Below are positions 18,245 to 27,104 of a stretch of 64,000 nucleotides of DNA, piece by piece. How positions within the stretch are numbered: the first letter of the stretch is position 1; each line of letters begins with the position of its first letter. The translations under genes and the position numbers were made by a program. The notes beneath the pieces are model-generated. The model made no database searches. It saw nothing but the letters and a program-made list of their open reading frames with translations, and had not been told where the DNA came from. Source of the DNA: an uncultured Phycisphaerae bacterium (lineage in GTDB: Bacteria > Planctomycetota > Phycisphaerae > UBA1845 > Fen-1342). Location: the NCBI GenBank assembly GCA_937928595.1, contig CALGJV010000025.1, forward strand, positions 62,001-126,000, in the 5' to 3' direction.

Positions 18245-19401
18245 CCGCCCGCTTCACCGCCCGCGACCATCGCGGCCCGGCAACGCGCCGCGCGGCCACG
18301 TGGGCCGCCGCCGTCTTCGCCGCGCTGTCGGCCGGCTGCCGCCCCGCCGCCCCGCCCGCGCCCGACGCCGCCCGCGACGAGCAGGTCCGCGGCCCGCTGC
18401 GCCTGACCGTCACCGCCGCGCCCCGCCGGCCGCTGGTGGGCGACCGCGTCACCGTCACGATCTCGTTCGAGGCCCCCGAGGGCTACCGCGCGACGCTGCC
18501 CGGCCCCGACGCCCTCGCCCCCCTGGCGGCCCAGGCCGGCGAGGCGTTCGACGAACGCCCCGCGGCCGCCGGACGCCTCTGGCGGCGCACGTTCGCTTTC
18601 GAGCCGCTCGCCGCCGGCCCGCTGGACCTTCCCGCGCTGACGGTCGCGTACGTTCCTCCGCCGCCGGCCGCCGTGACCAGCGGCCCGGCCACGCAGCCGA
18701 CCTCCGAGCCGGTTGCCGTCCGAGCCGGTTGCCGTCCGAGCCCCGGCTGCGAAGCCGGGGCCTGTTGCCAAACGAACCAGGAGCTTGCGCTCCAGGCTCG
18801 TATGCCGGGCGAGCTCGTCAGCGGCGCGCTGCGGATTGACGTGCGCTCGGCGCTGTCGGACAAGGACCAGCCGACGCAGCCGCGCGACATCACCGGCCCC
18901 GTCGTGCCGCCCGCGCCGCCGAGGCCGTGGTGGGCGTGGGCGCTGCTCGCACTCGGCCTCGCGGCCGCAATCGGTGCGACGGCGCTGACCGTCCGCGTGC
19001 TGCGGCGGCGGGCCGCCCGTCCGCCGCCCCCGCTCTCGCCGGAGGAGTGGGCCCTGCGCGAGCTCGCACGGCTGGCGGAGCGCGACTGGCTCGCCCGCGG
19101 CGCGGCCCGTGAGCTCTACTACCGCGTCACCGAGATCGTCCGCCAGTACATCGAGCGCAAGTTCGCGCTCGCGGCCCCCGAGATGACCACCGAGGAGTTT
19201 CTCGCGACGCTCGACCGTCGCCCGCTGCCGCTCGACACCGACCGGTTGCGCGCGTTCCTCGAAGCCTGCGACCTGGTCAAGTACGCCGCGCTCGAGCCGG
19301 GCCCCGCGGACATCGACCGCACGCTCGCGACGGCCCGCGCGTTCGTCGCCGCGGGGGCCCCCGCCGCCGCCGCGCTGTCCGCCGCCGGAGCGCCCCCATG
19401 A
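18241..19401 (+). CDS. BatD-like lipoprotein carrying an in-frame repeat insertion
   Basis: A 386-residue protein: lipoprotein-like signal (AAVFAALSAGC), an Ig-like BatD domain (about 52-140, PLVGDRVTVTISFEAPEGYR), a proline-rich linker, one transmembrane helix (about 222-250, WWAWALLALGLAAAIGATAL) and a cytoplasmic helical domain with LYYRVTEIVRQYIERKFALA. Residues about 155-190 are the translation of a palindromic interspersed element (VRAGCRPSPGCEAGACCQTN) and introduce four cysteines unrelated to the domain. The insertion keeps the frame and sits in the linker, so the protein may remain functional. Confidence 0.87.
18703..18808 (+). repeat. Palindromic interspersed element, copy 2, inside batD
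   Basis: Two perfect tandem 16-mers TCCGAGCCGGTTGCCG (18703-18718, 18719-18734), a perfect 8-bp hairpin with GCGA tetraloop, CCCCGGCTGCGAAGCCGGGG (18741-18760), a spacer, and a second hairpin built on GGAGC-TTGC-GCTCC with a flanking A-A mismatch (about 18778-18797), followed by CTCGTATGCC. Order and sequence match the intergenic copy at 16055. Confidence 0.85.
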
Positions 19402-20465
19402 GACACGTCCATCTGCCGCTCACGCCCGAGGGGGTGCTCTGGCCGCAGCCGTGGGTGTGGCTGCTGACCCTGCTGGCGTTCCTGCCGGTCTTCTGGTGGC
19501 TCTGGCGGCGGCCCGCGCGCCGCCCCGTGCTGCGCTTCTCCAGCCTCGCCCTCGTGCACGCGGCCGCCGGCGCGCGGCGCCACCTGTGGCATGTGCTGCC
19601 CGCGCTGCGCCTGGCCGTGCTCGCGTGCCTGATCGTCGCCGCGGCCCGGCCGCAGTCGCCCGACGAATCCAGCCGCGTCGTCGTCGAGGGCATCGCGATC
19701 ATGATGGTGCTGGACACCTCGGCGAGCATGCTCGACCGCGACCTCTCGCCCCCCGGCCAGGAGCTTTCCCGGCTCGACGTCGTCAAGGACGTGTTCCGCC
19801 GCTTCGTCGCGGGCGACGGCCGGCTGCCGGGCCGCCCGAACGACCTGATCGGCATGATCCGCTTCGCGCGCGAGCCGGACAGCGTCGCCCCGCTGGCCCT
19901 CGACAAACGCCCCCTGCTCGACCTGCTCGACCGCACCGAGGTCGCCGTGGACCGCTACGGCCGCGTGCTCGACGAAGCCAACGCCACGGCCATCGGCGAC
20001 GGGCTGGCGCTGGCGGTCGAGCGGCTCCGCAACCTCCGGCACCTGTCCGGCTCCGGCGAGCAGCTCGTCATCCGCAGCCGCGTCGTGATCCTGCTGACCG
20101 ACGGCGAGAACAACGCCGGCCTCGTCACGCCCGAGCAGGCCGGCGAGCTCGCCGCCACCTGCGGCATCCGGGTCTACACGATCATGGCCGGCACCGGCCA
20201 GCGCATCGGCTTCGTCCGCCGCCCCCCCGACGACACCGACCTGCGCCGCATCGCCGAGCTCACCGGCGGCCGGCACTTCCGCGCGACGAACAGCGCCGCA
20301 CTCGACGAGATCTACGCCGAAATCGACCGGCTCGAGCGCACCCGTACCGAGGAACAGCGCTACGTCGAGTGGCGCGAGCTGGCCGGACCGTGGGCGCTGG
20401 CGGCCTTCATCGGACTGGCGGCGCACGTCGTCCTCTCCGCCACCGTCTTGAGGAAGATCCCGTGA
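19398..20465 (+). CDS. BatA-type von Willebrand A membrane protein
   Basis: A 355-residue protein: N-terminal hydrophobic region with two helices (about 15-35 and 65-82), a VWA domain (about 95-315) with the metal-ion-dependent adhesion motif DTSAS, later T and D sites (LLTDGENNAG), and a C-terminal helix (WALAAFIGLAAHVVLSATVL). It belongs to the aerotolerance-type Bat complex of the envelope. It overlaps neighbours by 4 bp on both sides. Confidence 0.92.
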   Translation: MRHVHLPLTPEGVLWPQPWVWLLTLLAFLPVFWWLWRRPARRPVLRFSSLALVHAAAGARRHLWHVLPALRLAVLACLIVAAARPQSPDESSRVVVEGIAIMMVLDTSASMLDRDLSPPGQELSRLDVVKDVFRRFVAGDGRLPGRPNDLIGMIRFAREPDSVAPLALDKRPLLDLLDRTEVAVDRYGRVLDEANATAIGDGLALAVERLRNLRHLSGSGEQLVIRSRVVILLTDGENNAGLVTPEQAGELAATCGIRVYTIMAGTGQRIGFVRRPPDDTDLRRIAELTGGRHFRATNSAALDEIYAEIDRLERTRTEEQRYVEWRELAGPWALAAFIGLAAHVVLSATVLRKIP

Positions 20466-21541
20466 GCGACCTGCGCTTCGACGACCTGCGCTGGCTGCAC
20501 CTGCTCTGGGCGGTGCTCGCGGTCGCCCTGGCCGGCGTGTGGGGGCTCTGGCAGCGGCGCCGCGCGCTGCGCCGCTTCGCCGCGCCCGAGCTGCTGGCCC
20601 GGCTGGCGCCCGGGGCCGGCCCGACGCGCTCGGCCGCGCGCCTCGCCCTGCACGTGTCCGCGCTGCTGCTCCTCACGGCCGCGCTCATCGGCCCGCGCTG
20701 GGGGCAGGAGCTGCGCCCCGTCGTGCGGCGCAACGTGGACGTGCTGGTCCTGCTCGACGTGTCGCGTTCGATGCTCGCGCGCGACCTCGCGCCCAGCCGC
20801 CTCGAGCGCGCCAAACTCGCCATCGCCGAGGATCTGCTCCCGGTCCTCGCGGGCGACCAGATCGGCCTCATGATTTTCGCGGGCGATGCCGTGCTCGCCT
20901 GCCCCCTGACCATCGACTACGGCTCGTTCCGGCTGGCGCTCCAGGACGTCAGCATCCGCAGCGCCGGCCGCGGCGGCACGAACATCGGCGACGCGCTGCG
21001 CAAGGCCGCCGACGTGCTTCGCGGTCCGCCCGACCGCGGCGACGCCCCGCGCCTGAGCAGCCACCGGCTCGTGCTGCTCATCACCGACGGCGAGGACCAC
21101 GCCAGCTTTCCGGTCGAGGCCGCCGCCGCTCTGTGGCAGGACCTGCGTGTCCCCGTCATCGCCGTCGCGCTGGGCGACCCGCAGGGCGCCCGCATCCCCG
21201 TCCCGGGCGAGCGCGGCGAGACCTTCCTCCAGTACGGCGGGCAGGACGTCGTGAGCAAGGCCGATTTCGCCACGCTGCGGGCCGTCGCCGCCGCCTCGCC
21301 CCACGGCGTGTTCGTCCCGGTCGGCACGCAGAACTTCGACCTCGGCGAGATCTACCGCCGCGTCGTCCGCAGCGTCCGCGCCGAGGAGGACGCGACGCAG
21401 CAGCACGCCCGCCAGCCGTCGCGGGCCCATATCTTCATCCTGGCCGCGCTCGCGGTGCTGCTCATCGACGCCCTGCTCCGCGACGGCCCGCGCCGCGTCT
21501 GGTTCCGCGCGGCCGTCGCGGCCCGGGAGAAAGCCGCATGA
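20462..21541 (+). CDS. BatB-type von Willebrand A membrane protein
   Basis: A 359-residue paralogue of the preceding gene. It has two N-terminal helices, a VWA domain with LLDVSRSMLARDL as MIDAS, RGGTNIGDALRKAADV, and LLITDGEDHASFP, and a C-terminal helix (IFILAALAVLLIDALL). GTG start overlapping the batA stop. BatA and BatB are thought to form a membrane complex with the TPR protein BatC. Confidence 0.92.
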   Translation: MSDLRFDDLRWLHLLWAVLAVALAGVWGLWQRRRALRRFAAPELLARLAPGAGPTRSAARLALHVSALLLLTAALIGPRWGQELRPVVRRNVDVLVLLDVSRSMLARDLAPSRLERAKLAIAEDLLPVLAGDQIGLMIFAGDAVLACPLTIDYGSFRLALQDVSIRSAGRGGTNIGDALRKAADVLRGPPDRGDAPRLSSHRLVLLITDGEDHASFPVEAAAALWQDLRVPVIAVALGDPQGARIPVPGERGETFLQYGGQDVVSKADFATLRAVAAASPHGVFVPVGTQNFDLGEIYRRVVRSVRAEEDATQQHARQPSRAHIFILAALAVLLIDALLRDGPRRVWFRAAVAAREKAA

Positions 21542-22524
21542 TCCGCTTCGTCGCCCTGCTCATGCTCCTGGCCGCGCTCGCGGCGCACGGCCGCGAAACC
21601 GAAGACCCCCGTGCCGCTGTGCTCCGCGGCGAGGCCGCGTATGCCGCGGGCAAGTACGACGAGGCACTTGCCGAGTTCGAGCGCGCGGCCGCGGCGCTGC
21701 CCGACCCGCCGCCCGAGCTGCTGCACAACCGGGCGGCGGCCCTGTTCAAGCTCGGCCGGCTCGCCGAAGCCCGCGCCCTGTGGGACCAGATTCGCACGCG
21801 CAAGGACGCCGCCTTCGAGGCCCGCACGACCTACAACCTCGGCAACGTGGACTACGCCGAGGCGCTCGCCCACACCCAGCCGCAGGGCCAGACGCCGCCC
21901 GACCTGGACGCCGCCCGGCAACGCCTCGCCGCCGCGGCCGAACGCTACCGCGCCGCCCTGCGGCTCGACCCGACGCTGACCGACGCCCGCGCGAACCTCG
22001 AGCTGGCCGAGCTTCTGCGGCGTCAGCTCGAGCAGCTCGCCCCGCAGACGCAGCCGGGGCAGTCCAACCCGCGCAGCGACTCGCAACCCGCGACCCGGCC
22101 CCCGTCGCAGCCCGACCGGCCGCAAAGCAGCTCGCAGCCGGCGGATTCGCAGGAGCAGCCGGAGCCGCAGGATTCCTCGCCGTCGCAGGATTCCACACCG
22201 TCGCAGGAGCAGCCCTCCGACGCCGACCAGGCGCAGAAACCCGCCGATCCGCCGTCCGAGCAGCAACCGCCGCCGGAATCCACCGACCGGAAGAACCGCC
22301 CCTCGGACGAAGCGCAACCCGACGCGGCCGAGAGCCGCCCGGCGGAGGCGCAGCCGGCCGAGCCGCCCGCCGCGGAGCCCACGACCCGGCCGGCGGGCGT
22401 GAAGCTCACGCGCGAACAGGCCGAGCGGCTGCTCCAGAAGATTCGCGAGGCGGAAAAGGCCCGGCGCGAGGCGCTCGCCCGACAACGCGACGCCCGCCGC
22501 CCGCCGGTGGACCGGGACTGGTAG
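21538..22524 (+). CDS. BatC-like TPR protein
   Basis: A 328-residue exported protein: signal peptide (FVALLMLLAALAAHG), two or three tetratricopeptide repeats (about 27-165, GEAAYAAGKYDEALAEFERA; LFKLGRLAEARALWDQI; AAAERYRAALRLDPTLTDAR), a Gln/Pro/Ser-rich low-complexity linker (about 175-285), and the conserved basic C-terminal helix (LTREQAERLLQKIREAEKAR) seen in BatC proteins. Last gene of the Bat operon. Confidence 0.91.
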   Translation: MIRFVALLMLLAALAAHGRETEDPRAAVLRGEAAYAAGKYDEALAEFERAAAALPDPPPELLHNRAAALFKLGRLAEARALWDQIRTRKDAAFEARTTYNLGNVDYAEALAHTQPQGQTPPDLDAARQRLAAAAERYRAALRLDPTLTDARANLELAELLRRQLEQLAPQTQPGQSNPRSDSQPATRPPSQPDRPQSSSQPADSQEQPEPQDSSPSQDSTPSQEQPSDADQAQKPADPPSEQQPPPESTDRKNRPSDEAQPDAAESRPAEAQPAEPPAAEPTTRPAGVKLTREQAERLLQKIREAEKARREALARQRDARRPPVDRDW

Positions 22525-22545
22525 CCGGGGCGGGGGCGGGAGGCA

Positions 22546-22664
22546 GGAAGTGAGAAGTGGAAAATGGGAAGTGAGAAGTCGGAGTCGGGAGGTGAGAAAG
22601 GGAAATTCCCAAGCGAGAAGTGGGAATCGGGCGGCGGAGAGTGAGAATCGGGCAGTGGGCGGTG
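22546..22664 (+). repeat. Degenerate heptamer array, 17 units
   Basis: Seventeen consecutive 7-bp units without phase slips: GGAAGTG, AGAAGTG, GAAAATG, GGAAGTG, AGAAGTC, GGAGTCG, GGAGGTG and so on to GGCAGTG, GGCGGTG. Consensus is roughly RGAAGTG. The purine-rich strand is the plus strand. It lies 21 bp after the batC stop. Confidence 0.85.
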
Positions 22665-22676
22665 CGCCCACTGCCC
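22650..22676 (+). terminator. 11-bp perfect hairpin after the bat operon
   Basis: Arms GGGCAGTGGGC and GCCCACTGCCC with loop GGTGC. The left arm consists of the last heptamer units. No T-run follows, so it may stop or protect transcripts rather than act as a classical intrinsic terminator. Confidence 0.5.
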
Positions 22677-23203
22677 CACCGCGCCGCGCCCGAGCCGTAG
22701 CGCCCACGCCCCCGTCGGCCGGGAGCCCGCGCCCGCAGCGATAGCCCCGTCTGTCCCGAGAGGACGCGTGGTACGTCGACCGTCTTCCGCGCCCCCGGGG
22801 TTGCCCCTCCGTTGGCGCCCGGAGTGATCGAGTGCACGGCCGCGGCGACACCCGGATCAGCCGGTTCTCGGCGTCGCGAGGGCACGGCGTGCCCCCGGCG
22901 CCGCGATTGCCGGAACCGGTCACCTTCCGCAGAGGCTGCCAAAAACGCTGAGACGGGTTACCCGGCCCGCACAGCCGGCTCGACGAGTGGCTGCCGGATC
23001 AGTGGAAGACCGCGACGGCCACTTCGCCCTCGTCATCGCCGCTGTGACCCCGAATCGCCCGTGACTCGCGCGGTCTGCTTGGGGTGCGGTGTACTCAACG
23101 CGCACTCCCCGACGGAGCCGCTGCCGCGTCCCGCTCTCGAACAAGTCAATCGCGACGGCGTCCGGCGTTTGCGTCCCGGGCGGGGCCGTGGTCCAATTCG
23201 AGC

Positions 23204-23923
23204 ATGCGTCCCGACGGTCGGCGACCGGACGAGCTCCGCCCGCTCACGCTTCAGCGCGGCTTCACCCGGGCCGCGCCCGGCTCGGTGCTCATCCGCGCCG
23301 GCGGCACGCACGTCCTGTGCACCGCCAGCATTGACGAAACCGTGCCCGCCTGGCGCGAGGCCAGCGGCGCCGGCTGGGTCACCGCCGAGTACGACATGTT
23401 GCCCGGCGCGACGCCGCAACGCCGCCCGCGCGAACGCACGCGCGTCGACGGCCGCACGCAGGAAATCCAGCGCCTCATCGGGCGCTCGCTCCGGGCCGTG
23501 GTCGCTCTGTCGCGGCTCGGGCCGCGCACGATCACGCTCGACTGCGACGTGCTTCAGGCCGACGGCGGCACGCGGACCGCGGCCGTCACCGGTGCGTACG
23601 TCGCGCTGTGCGACGCGCTGGCGGTGGGGCGGCGGCGGGGGCTGTGGAGGGAGGACGTGCTGCGCGCGGGCGTGGCGGCCGTGAGCGTCGGCCGCGTGGA
23701 CGGGACGCTCCGGCTCGACCTGGACTACCGCGAGGACGTGGCGGCCGAAGTCGATTGCAATCTCGTCATGACGACGCGGGGAGAGTGGGTCGAGGTGCAG
23801 GCCACGGCCGAGCGGGCGGCGTATACGGATGCGGACCTGGCGGCGATGCTGGAGCTCGGGCGGCGCGGAATCGAGCGGCTGTTCGAGTTGCAGCGGGCCG
23901 CACTCGCGGAGGGTCTCACATGA
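23204..23923 (+). CDS. rph: Ribonuclease PH
   Basis: A 239-residue phosphorolytic 3'-5' exoribonuclease that trims tRNA 3' ends. N-terminal signature MRPDGRRPDELRPLTL, substrate loop VTAEYDMLPGATPQRRPRER, phosphate-binding CDVLQADGGTRTAAVTGAYV and C-terminal VQATAERAAYTDADLAAML are all present, and the length is normal. The ATG gives the standard start. The stop overlaps the next gene by 4 bp; rph and rdgB in one operon is a common bacterial arrangement. Confidence 0.96.
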   Translation: MRPDGRRPDELRPLTLQRGFTRAAPGSVLIRAGGTHVLCTASIDETVPAWREASGAGWVTAEYDMLPGATPQRRPRERTRVDGRTQEIQRLIGRSLRAVVALSRLGPRTITLDCDVLQADGGTRTAAVTGAYVALCDALAVGRRRGLWREDVLRAGVAAVSVGRVDGTLRLDLDYREDVAAEVDCNLVMTTRGEWVEVQATAERAAYTDADLAAMLELGRRGIERLFELQRAALAEGLT

Positions 23924-24846
23924 ACCGGACGGCACACTCCCGGCGGGGCTGCTGCGGACCGCTCGGCGGGGCGGCCCCCGTGCTGCTGCTCGGCCTGCTG
24001 GCCGGCTGCGAGGCGGCCGGTCCGGCCGGCGGGGCGGCGCTCGGCCCGCGCGGCGACGAGGACGTCTGGGCGATCCGCTGCATCACGCTGCCGGGCGGCG
24101 GGCGGGAAAGACAGGCGGAGCAGTACGCCGCCGCGCTGCGCAAGGTGCGCGGTCTCCGGCCCGAGCTGGTGCAGGTCCTGACCGACGAGGACGGCACGAG
24201 CGTCTTCTACGGCCGCTACGAGCGCTTCGTCGAGGCCAACGGCAACGTGCGGTACCGTCCCGATCCGGCCCGTGACCTGGACCTGATCCGGCGGCAGAAG
24301 CTGGACGCGCCGGGCGCCGACATCTGGCCGTTCATTCTCGCGACGCTGGATGTGCCGCCCACGTTCCGCTCGTCGCACCCGGAGTGGGACCTGACGAACG
24401 TCGACGGCTACTGGGCGCTCCAGGTGGCCGTGTTCTACAACACCGAGACGCTGCGCACGCGTCGGGCGGCGGCCGAGGAATACTGCCGGCTGCTGCGTTC
24501 GCAGGGCGAGTCGGCCTATTTCCACCACGGGACCGTGAACAGCTCGGTCGTGATCGGCCCGTTCCCCGAGACGGCGGTCGCGACGCTGCGCAGCGAGAAC
24601 CCGCTCTCGAACCGGGTGACCGTCACGCAGCGGATCGTGGACCCGGCCATGCTGGAGGCGCAGAAGCGCTTCCCGCACAATCTGCACAACGGCCACATCC
24701 TGTCCGAGGTCCGCCGCGACGCGAAGGGGGCCGTGAAGGAGCGCGTTCCGGCGCCGTCGTTTCCGGTGATGCTGCCCAAGGCGCAGCGGCAGCTTGACGA
24801 GCTGGGAGAAACCGGCGGTGCTCGAAGTTCTGGTCGCAACCGGTAA
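23920..24846 (+). CDS. Lipoprotein with SPOR-like region, unknown function
   Basis: A 308-residue lipoprotein with lipobox LLLGLLAGC (about residues 22-30). The body contains a stretch typical of sporulation-related-like repeats (GYWALQVAVFYNTETLRTRR then AAAEEYCRLLRSQGESAYFH), in which YWALQVA plus a helix resembles a SPOR fold that binds denuded peptidoglycan. It is placed between rph and rdgB with overlaps on both sides, a lineage-specific insertion in that operon. Confidence 0.8.
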   Translation: MNRTAHSRRGCCGPLGGAAPVLLLGLLAGCEAAGPAGGAALGPRGDEDVWAIRCITLPGGGRERQAEQYAAALRKVRGLRPELVQVLTDEDGTSVFYGRYERFVEANGNVRYRPDPARDLDLIRRQKLDAPGADIWPFILATLDVPPTFRSSHPEWDLTNVDGYWALQVAVFYNTETLRTRRAAAEEYCRLLRSQGESAYFHHGTVNSSVVIGPFPETAVATLRSENPLSNRVTVTQRIVDPAMLEAQKRFPHNLHNGHILSEVRRDAKGAVKERVPAPSFPVMLPKAQRQLDELGETGGARSSGRNR

Positions 24847-25435
24847 CCCCGGCAAGCTGCGCGAGATCCGCGAGATCACCGCCGGGCTGCCGCTCCGCTG
24901 GCGCGCGCTGGCCGAGTTCCCGCACGTGCCGGAGGCCGTCGAGGACGGCGACACGTTCGCCGAGAACGCCCGCCGCAAGGCCCGGCACTACTCGCGCGCC
25001 ACCGGGCTGTGGACCCTCGCCGACGATTCGGGCCTCGAGGTCGACGCGCTCGGCGGAGCACCGGGCGTGCACTCGGCCCGCTACGCCGGTCTGCCGCGCG
25101 ACGACCGGGCCAACAACCGCAAGCTGATCGCCGCGCTCGCCGGCGTGCCCGCTGCCCGGCGCACCGCCCGGTTCCGCTGCGCGATCGCGCTGGCCGACGG
25201 CGAACACATCCTGCTCGAGACCGACGGCCGCGTCGAAGGCCGCATCATCGACGAGCCCCGCGGCGCCAACGGCTTCGGCTACGACCCGCACTTCCTCGTC
25301 CCGGAACTCGGCCGCACGATGGCCGAGCTGCCCTCCGCCGAGAAGAACGCCCGCAGCCACCGCGGCGCCGCGCTGCGGGCCATGCTCCGGCAACTGGAGG
25401 CGCTGCTGCGGGCGCGGGGCCTGTGGCCGGCCTGA
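24818..25435 (+). CDS. rdgB: Non-canonical purine NTP pyrophosphatase (RdgB/HAM1)
   Basis: A 205-residue dITP/XTP pyrophosphatase that cleans the nucleotide pool. Signatures: N-terminal VLVATGNPGKLREIREI, catalytic DDSGLEVDALGGAPGVHSAR, and GRIIDEPRGANGFGYDPHF with TMAELPSAEKNARSHRG. A GTG start 7 bp after GGGAGA was preferred to an upstream in-frame codon; the gene overlaps the lipoprotein by 29 bp. Confidence 0.95.
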   Translation: MLEVLVATGNPGKLREIREITAGLPLRWRALAEFPHVPEAVEDGDTFAENARRKARHYSRATGLWTLADDSGLEVDALGGAPGVHSARYAGLPRDDRANNRKLIAALAGVPAARRTARFRCAIALADGEHILLETDGRVEGRIIDEPRGANGFGYDPHFLVPELGRTMAELPSAEKNARSHRGAALRAMLRQLEALLRARGLWPA

Positions 25436-25535
25436 CCCCCCCCGGATCGCACGCCGCCGCCGCGGCACCCCCCGCATTGCGCTGCTGCTGGCCGCGGCCA
25501 CGCTCGCGGCGGGGGTCGCCGTCAACCAGTCGGCC

Positions 25536-27104
25536 GTGCACTGGCGCGAGAATGTCGCGGACAGCGACCTGTTCGCGTACTTCGGCTGGCTCATCACGCA
25601 GGGCGCCCGCCCGTACCTCGACTTCTGGGACAACAAGCCGCCGGGCATCTGGTGGGCGAGCGCGGCCGCGATCCGGCTCTGCGGCCCGGGAGCGCCGGCG
25701 GACGTCGCGCTCGGGACGGTGCTGCTCGGCGGGACGCTGATCGCCGTCGTGGCGGCCGCCCGAGCGGGGCTGCGCCGCGCGCTGGTGCTGCCGGCGGCCG
25801 TGGCGGCGGCCGTGCTGCTCACGGACGTGCGGCTCGAGTGCGGCGCGGTGCGGACGGAGACGCTCGTCGTGCTCTGCGAGTCGGCGGCGGTCGCCGCCTA
25901 CCTCCATTGGCTGCGGCGCGGACGGCCGGGCGCGGCCGTGCTGGCGGGGCTGTTGGCCGGGGCGGCGCCGCTGGGGAAGCAATCGGGCATCGCGGCCGGC
26001 CTGGCGATCGGCATGCATTGGGCGTGGCTGGCGTGGCGTGAGCCGCGGCCCCGGCGTGGAGCGGTGGCGGCGCTGGCGGCGGCGTGCGTCGCGCCGGCGG
26101 CGGCCGCGGGCGTGCTCGCGGCACAGGGAGCGCTCGGCGAAGCGGCGTACGCGGTCGGTGTGTTCAACCGGGCGTATTTCGCGGTGGATGACGCGACGTG
26201 GGTGCATCTGTGGCGCGCGGCGCGAGTGTACCGGCCGGTGCTGGAGCCGCGGGCGGCGGTGTTCGCGCTGGCGGCAGCGGGGTTGCTGGCGGGCGGGCGC
26301 GCGTGGTTGCGGCGCCGCACGGCGGTGGGGCGGTTGCGGGATCCGGCCGCCGGGCCGCAACGTGCCCCGAGCGCAGGGCCCACGGGCGGCGCGGCACCGG
26401 CGCGTGGCGCGCGGGCCGTGGCGGCGCCGCGCCGCGGCATCGGCGTCATCGTCTGGTGGTTCGTGCTCGCGGCGTATCTCGCGCTCGTGCAGGCCGGTCG
26501 GCAGGCACACCATTTCATGCCGGTGGTCGCGCCGCTCACACTGCTGACGGTCTATCCGCTCCATGTCCTCGCGGGACGGCGCGGGCTCGCGCGAACGCTC
26601 ACCGCCCGGCCGGTCGCCGCCGTGGTGCTCGTCGTGTGGCTGTGGGTGCTGGCGACGACCGCGGCGGGTGCGGCCGCGGCGGCCCAGCGTTGCTGGGCCG
26701 GTCGGCGGGCGTGGGCGGCGGCCGGCGCCGCGGCGTCGCCGGGGACCGACCCGACGCTGGCGGCCGCCGTGCGCGCGGCGTGCCCGCCGGACGAGACGCT
26801 CTACGTGTGGGGCTGGGCGCCGGGCGTGTACCGCAACGCGCTGCGTTGGCCGGCGTCGCGCTACGCGACGTTCGAGAAACTGGGCCAGGTGGGGCCGCAC
26901 GCGCGGTTCATCTTCGACGGGGCCCGCGCGGACCTGCGGACGCGGCCGGCGCGCGTGGTCGTGATCTCGACCGGGGACGCGGCGGGTCTGCTCCGGCCGG
27001 ATCCGTTCAACGAGTGGTTCCGCGCGACCTACACGCGGCGGGCGACGGCGGGCGGCATGGAGGTGTGGGTGCGGGGAGTGCCGGAAACGGCGCCTGGCGA
27101 ATAG
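25536..27104 (+). CDS. Polytopic membrane glycosyltransferase (GT39/ArnT-like)
   Basis: A membrane glycosyltransferase of the GT-C class. The first-loop motif VADSDLFAYFGWLITQGARP followed by DFWDNKPPGIWW fits GT39-like enzymes using lipid-linked sugars, and at least eight more hydrophobic helices follow, with a soluble C-terminal part (PDETLYVWGWAPGVYRNALR). The first usable start in frame is GTG, but the frame continues upstream for 20 codons as a helix (IALLLAAATLAAGVAVNQ) without ATG, GTG or TTG, so the real start is unclear. The stop codon lies in the first unit of a heptamer array. Confidence 0.83.
   Translation: MHWRENVADSDLFAYFGWLITQGARPYLDFWDNKPPGIWWASAAAIRLCGPGAPADVALGTVLLGGTLIAVVAAARAGLRRALVLPAAVAAAVLLTDVRLECGAVRTETLVVLCESAAVAAYLHWLRRGRPGAAVLAGLLAGAAPLGKQSGIAAGLAIGMHWAWLAWREPRPRRGAVAALAAACVAPAAAAGVLAAQGALGEAAYAVGVFNRAYFAVDDATWVHLWRAARVYRPVLEPRAAVFALAAAGLLAGGRAWLRRRTAVGRLRDPAAGPQRAPSAGPTGGAAPARGARAVAAPRRGIGVIVWWFVLAAYLALVQAGRQAHHFMPVVAPLTLLTVYPLHVLAGRRGLARTLTARPVAAVVLVVWLWVLATTAAGAAAAAQRCWAGRRAWAAAGAAASPGTDPTLAAAVRAACPPDETLYVWGWAPGVYRNALRWPASRYATFEKLGQVGPHARFIFDGARADLRTRPARVVVISTGDAAGLLRPDPFNEWFRATYTRRATAGGMEVWVRGVPETAPGE

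Larger units (their letters stand above)
22525..23203 (+). other. Intergenic region between bat operon and rph
   Basis: Starts with a heptamer array (22546-22664) that runs into an 11-bp perfect hairpin (22650-22676). The rest, to the rph start, contains short GC hairpins such as GGGCAC-ggc-GTGCCC but no credible gene or clear promoter. Confidence 0.5.
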
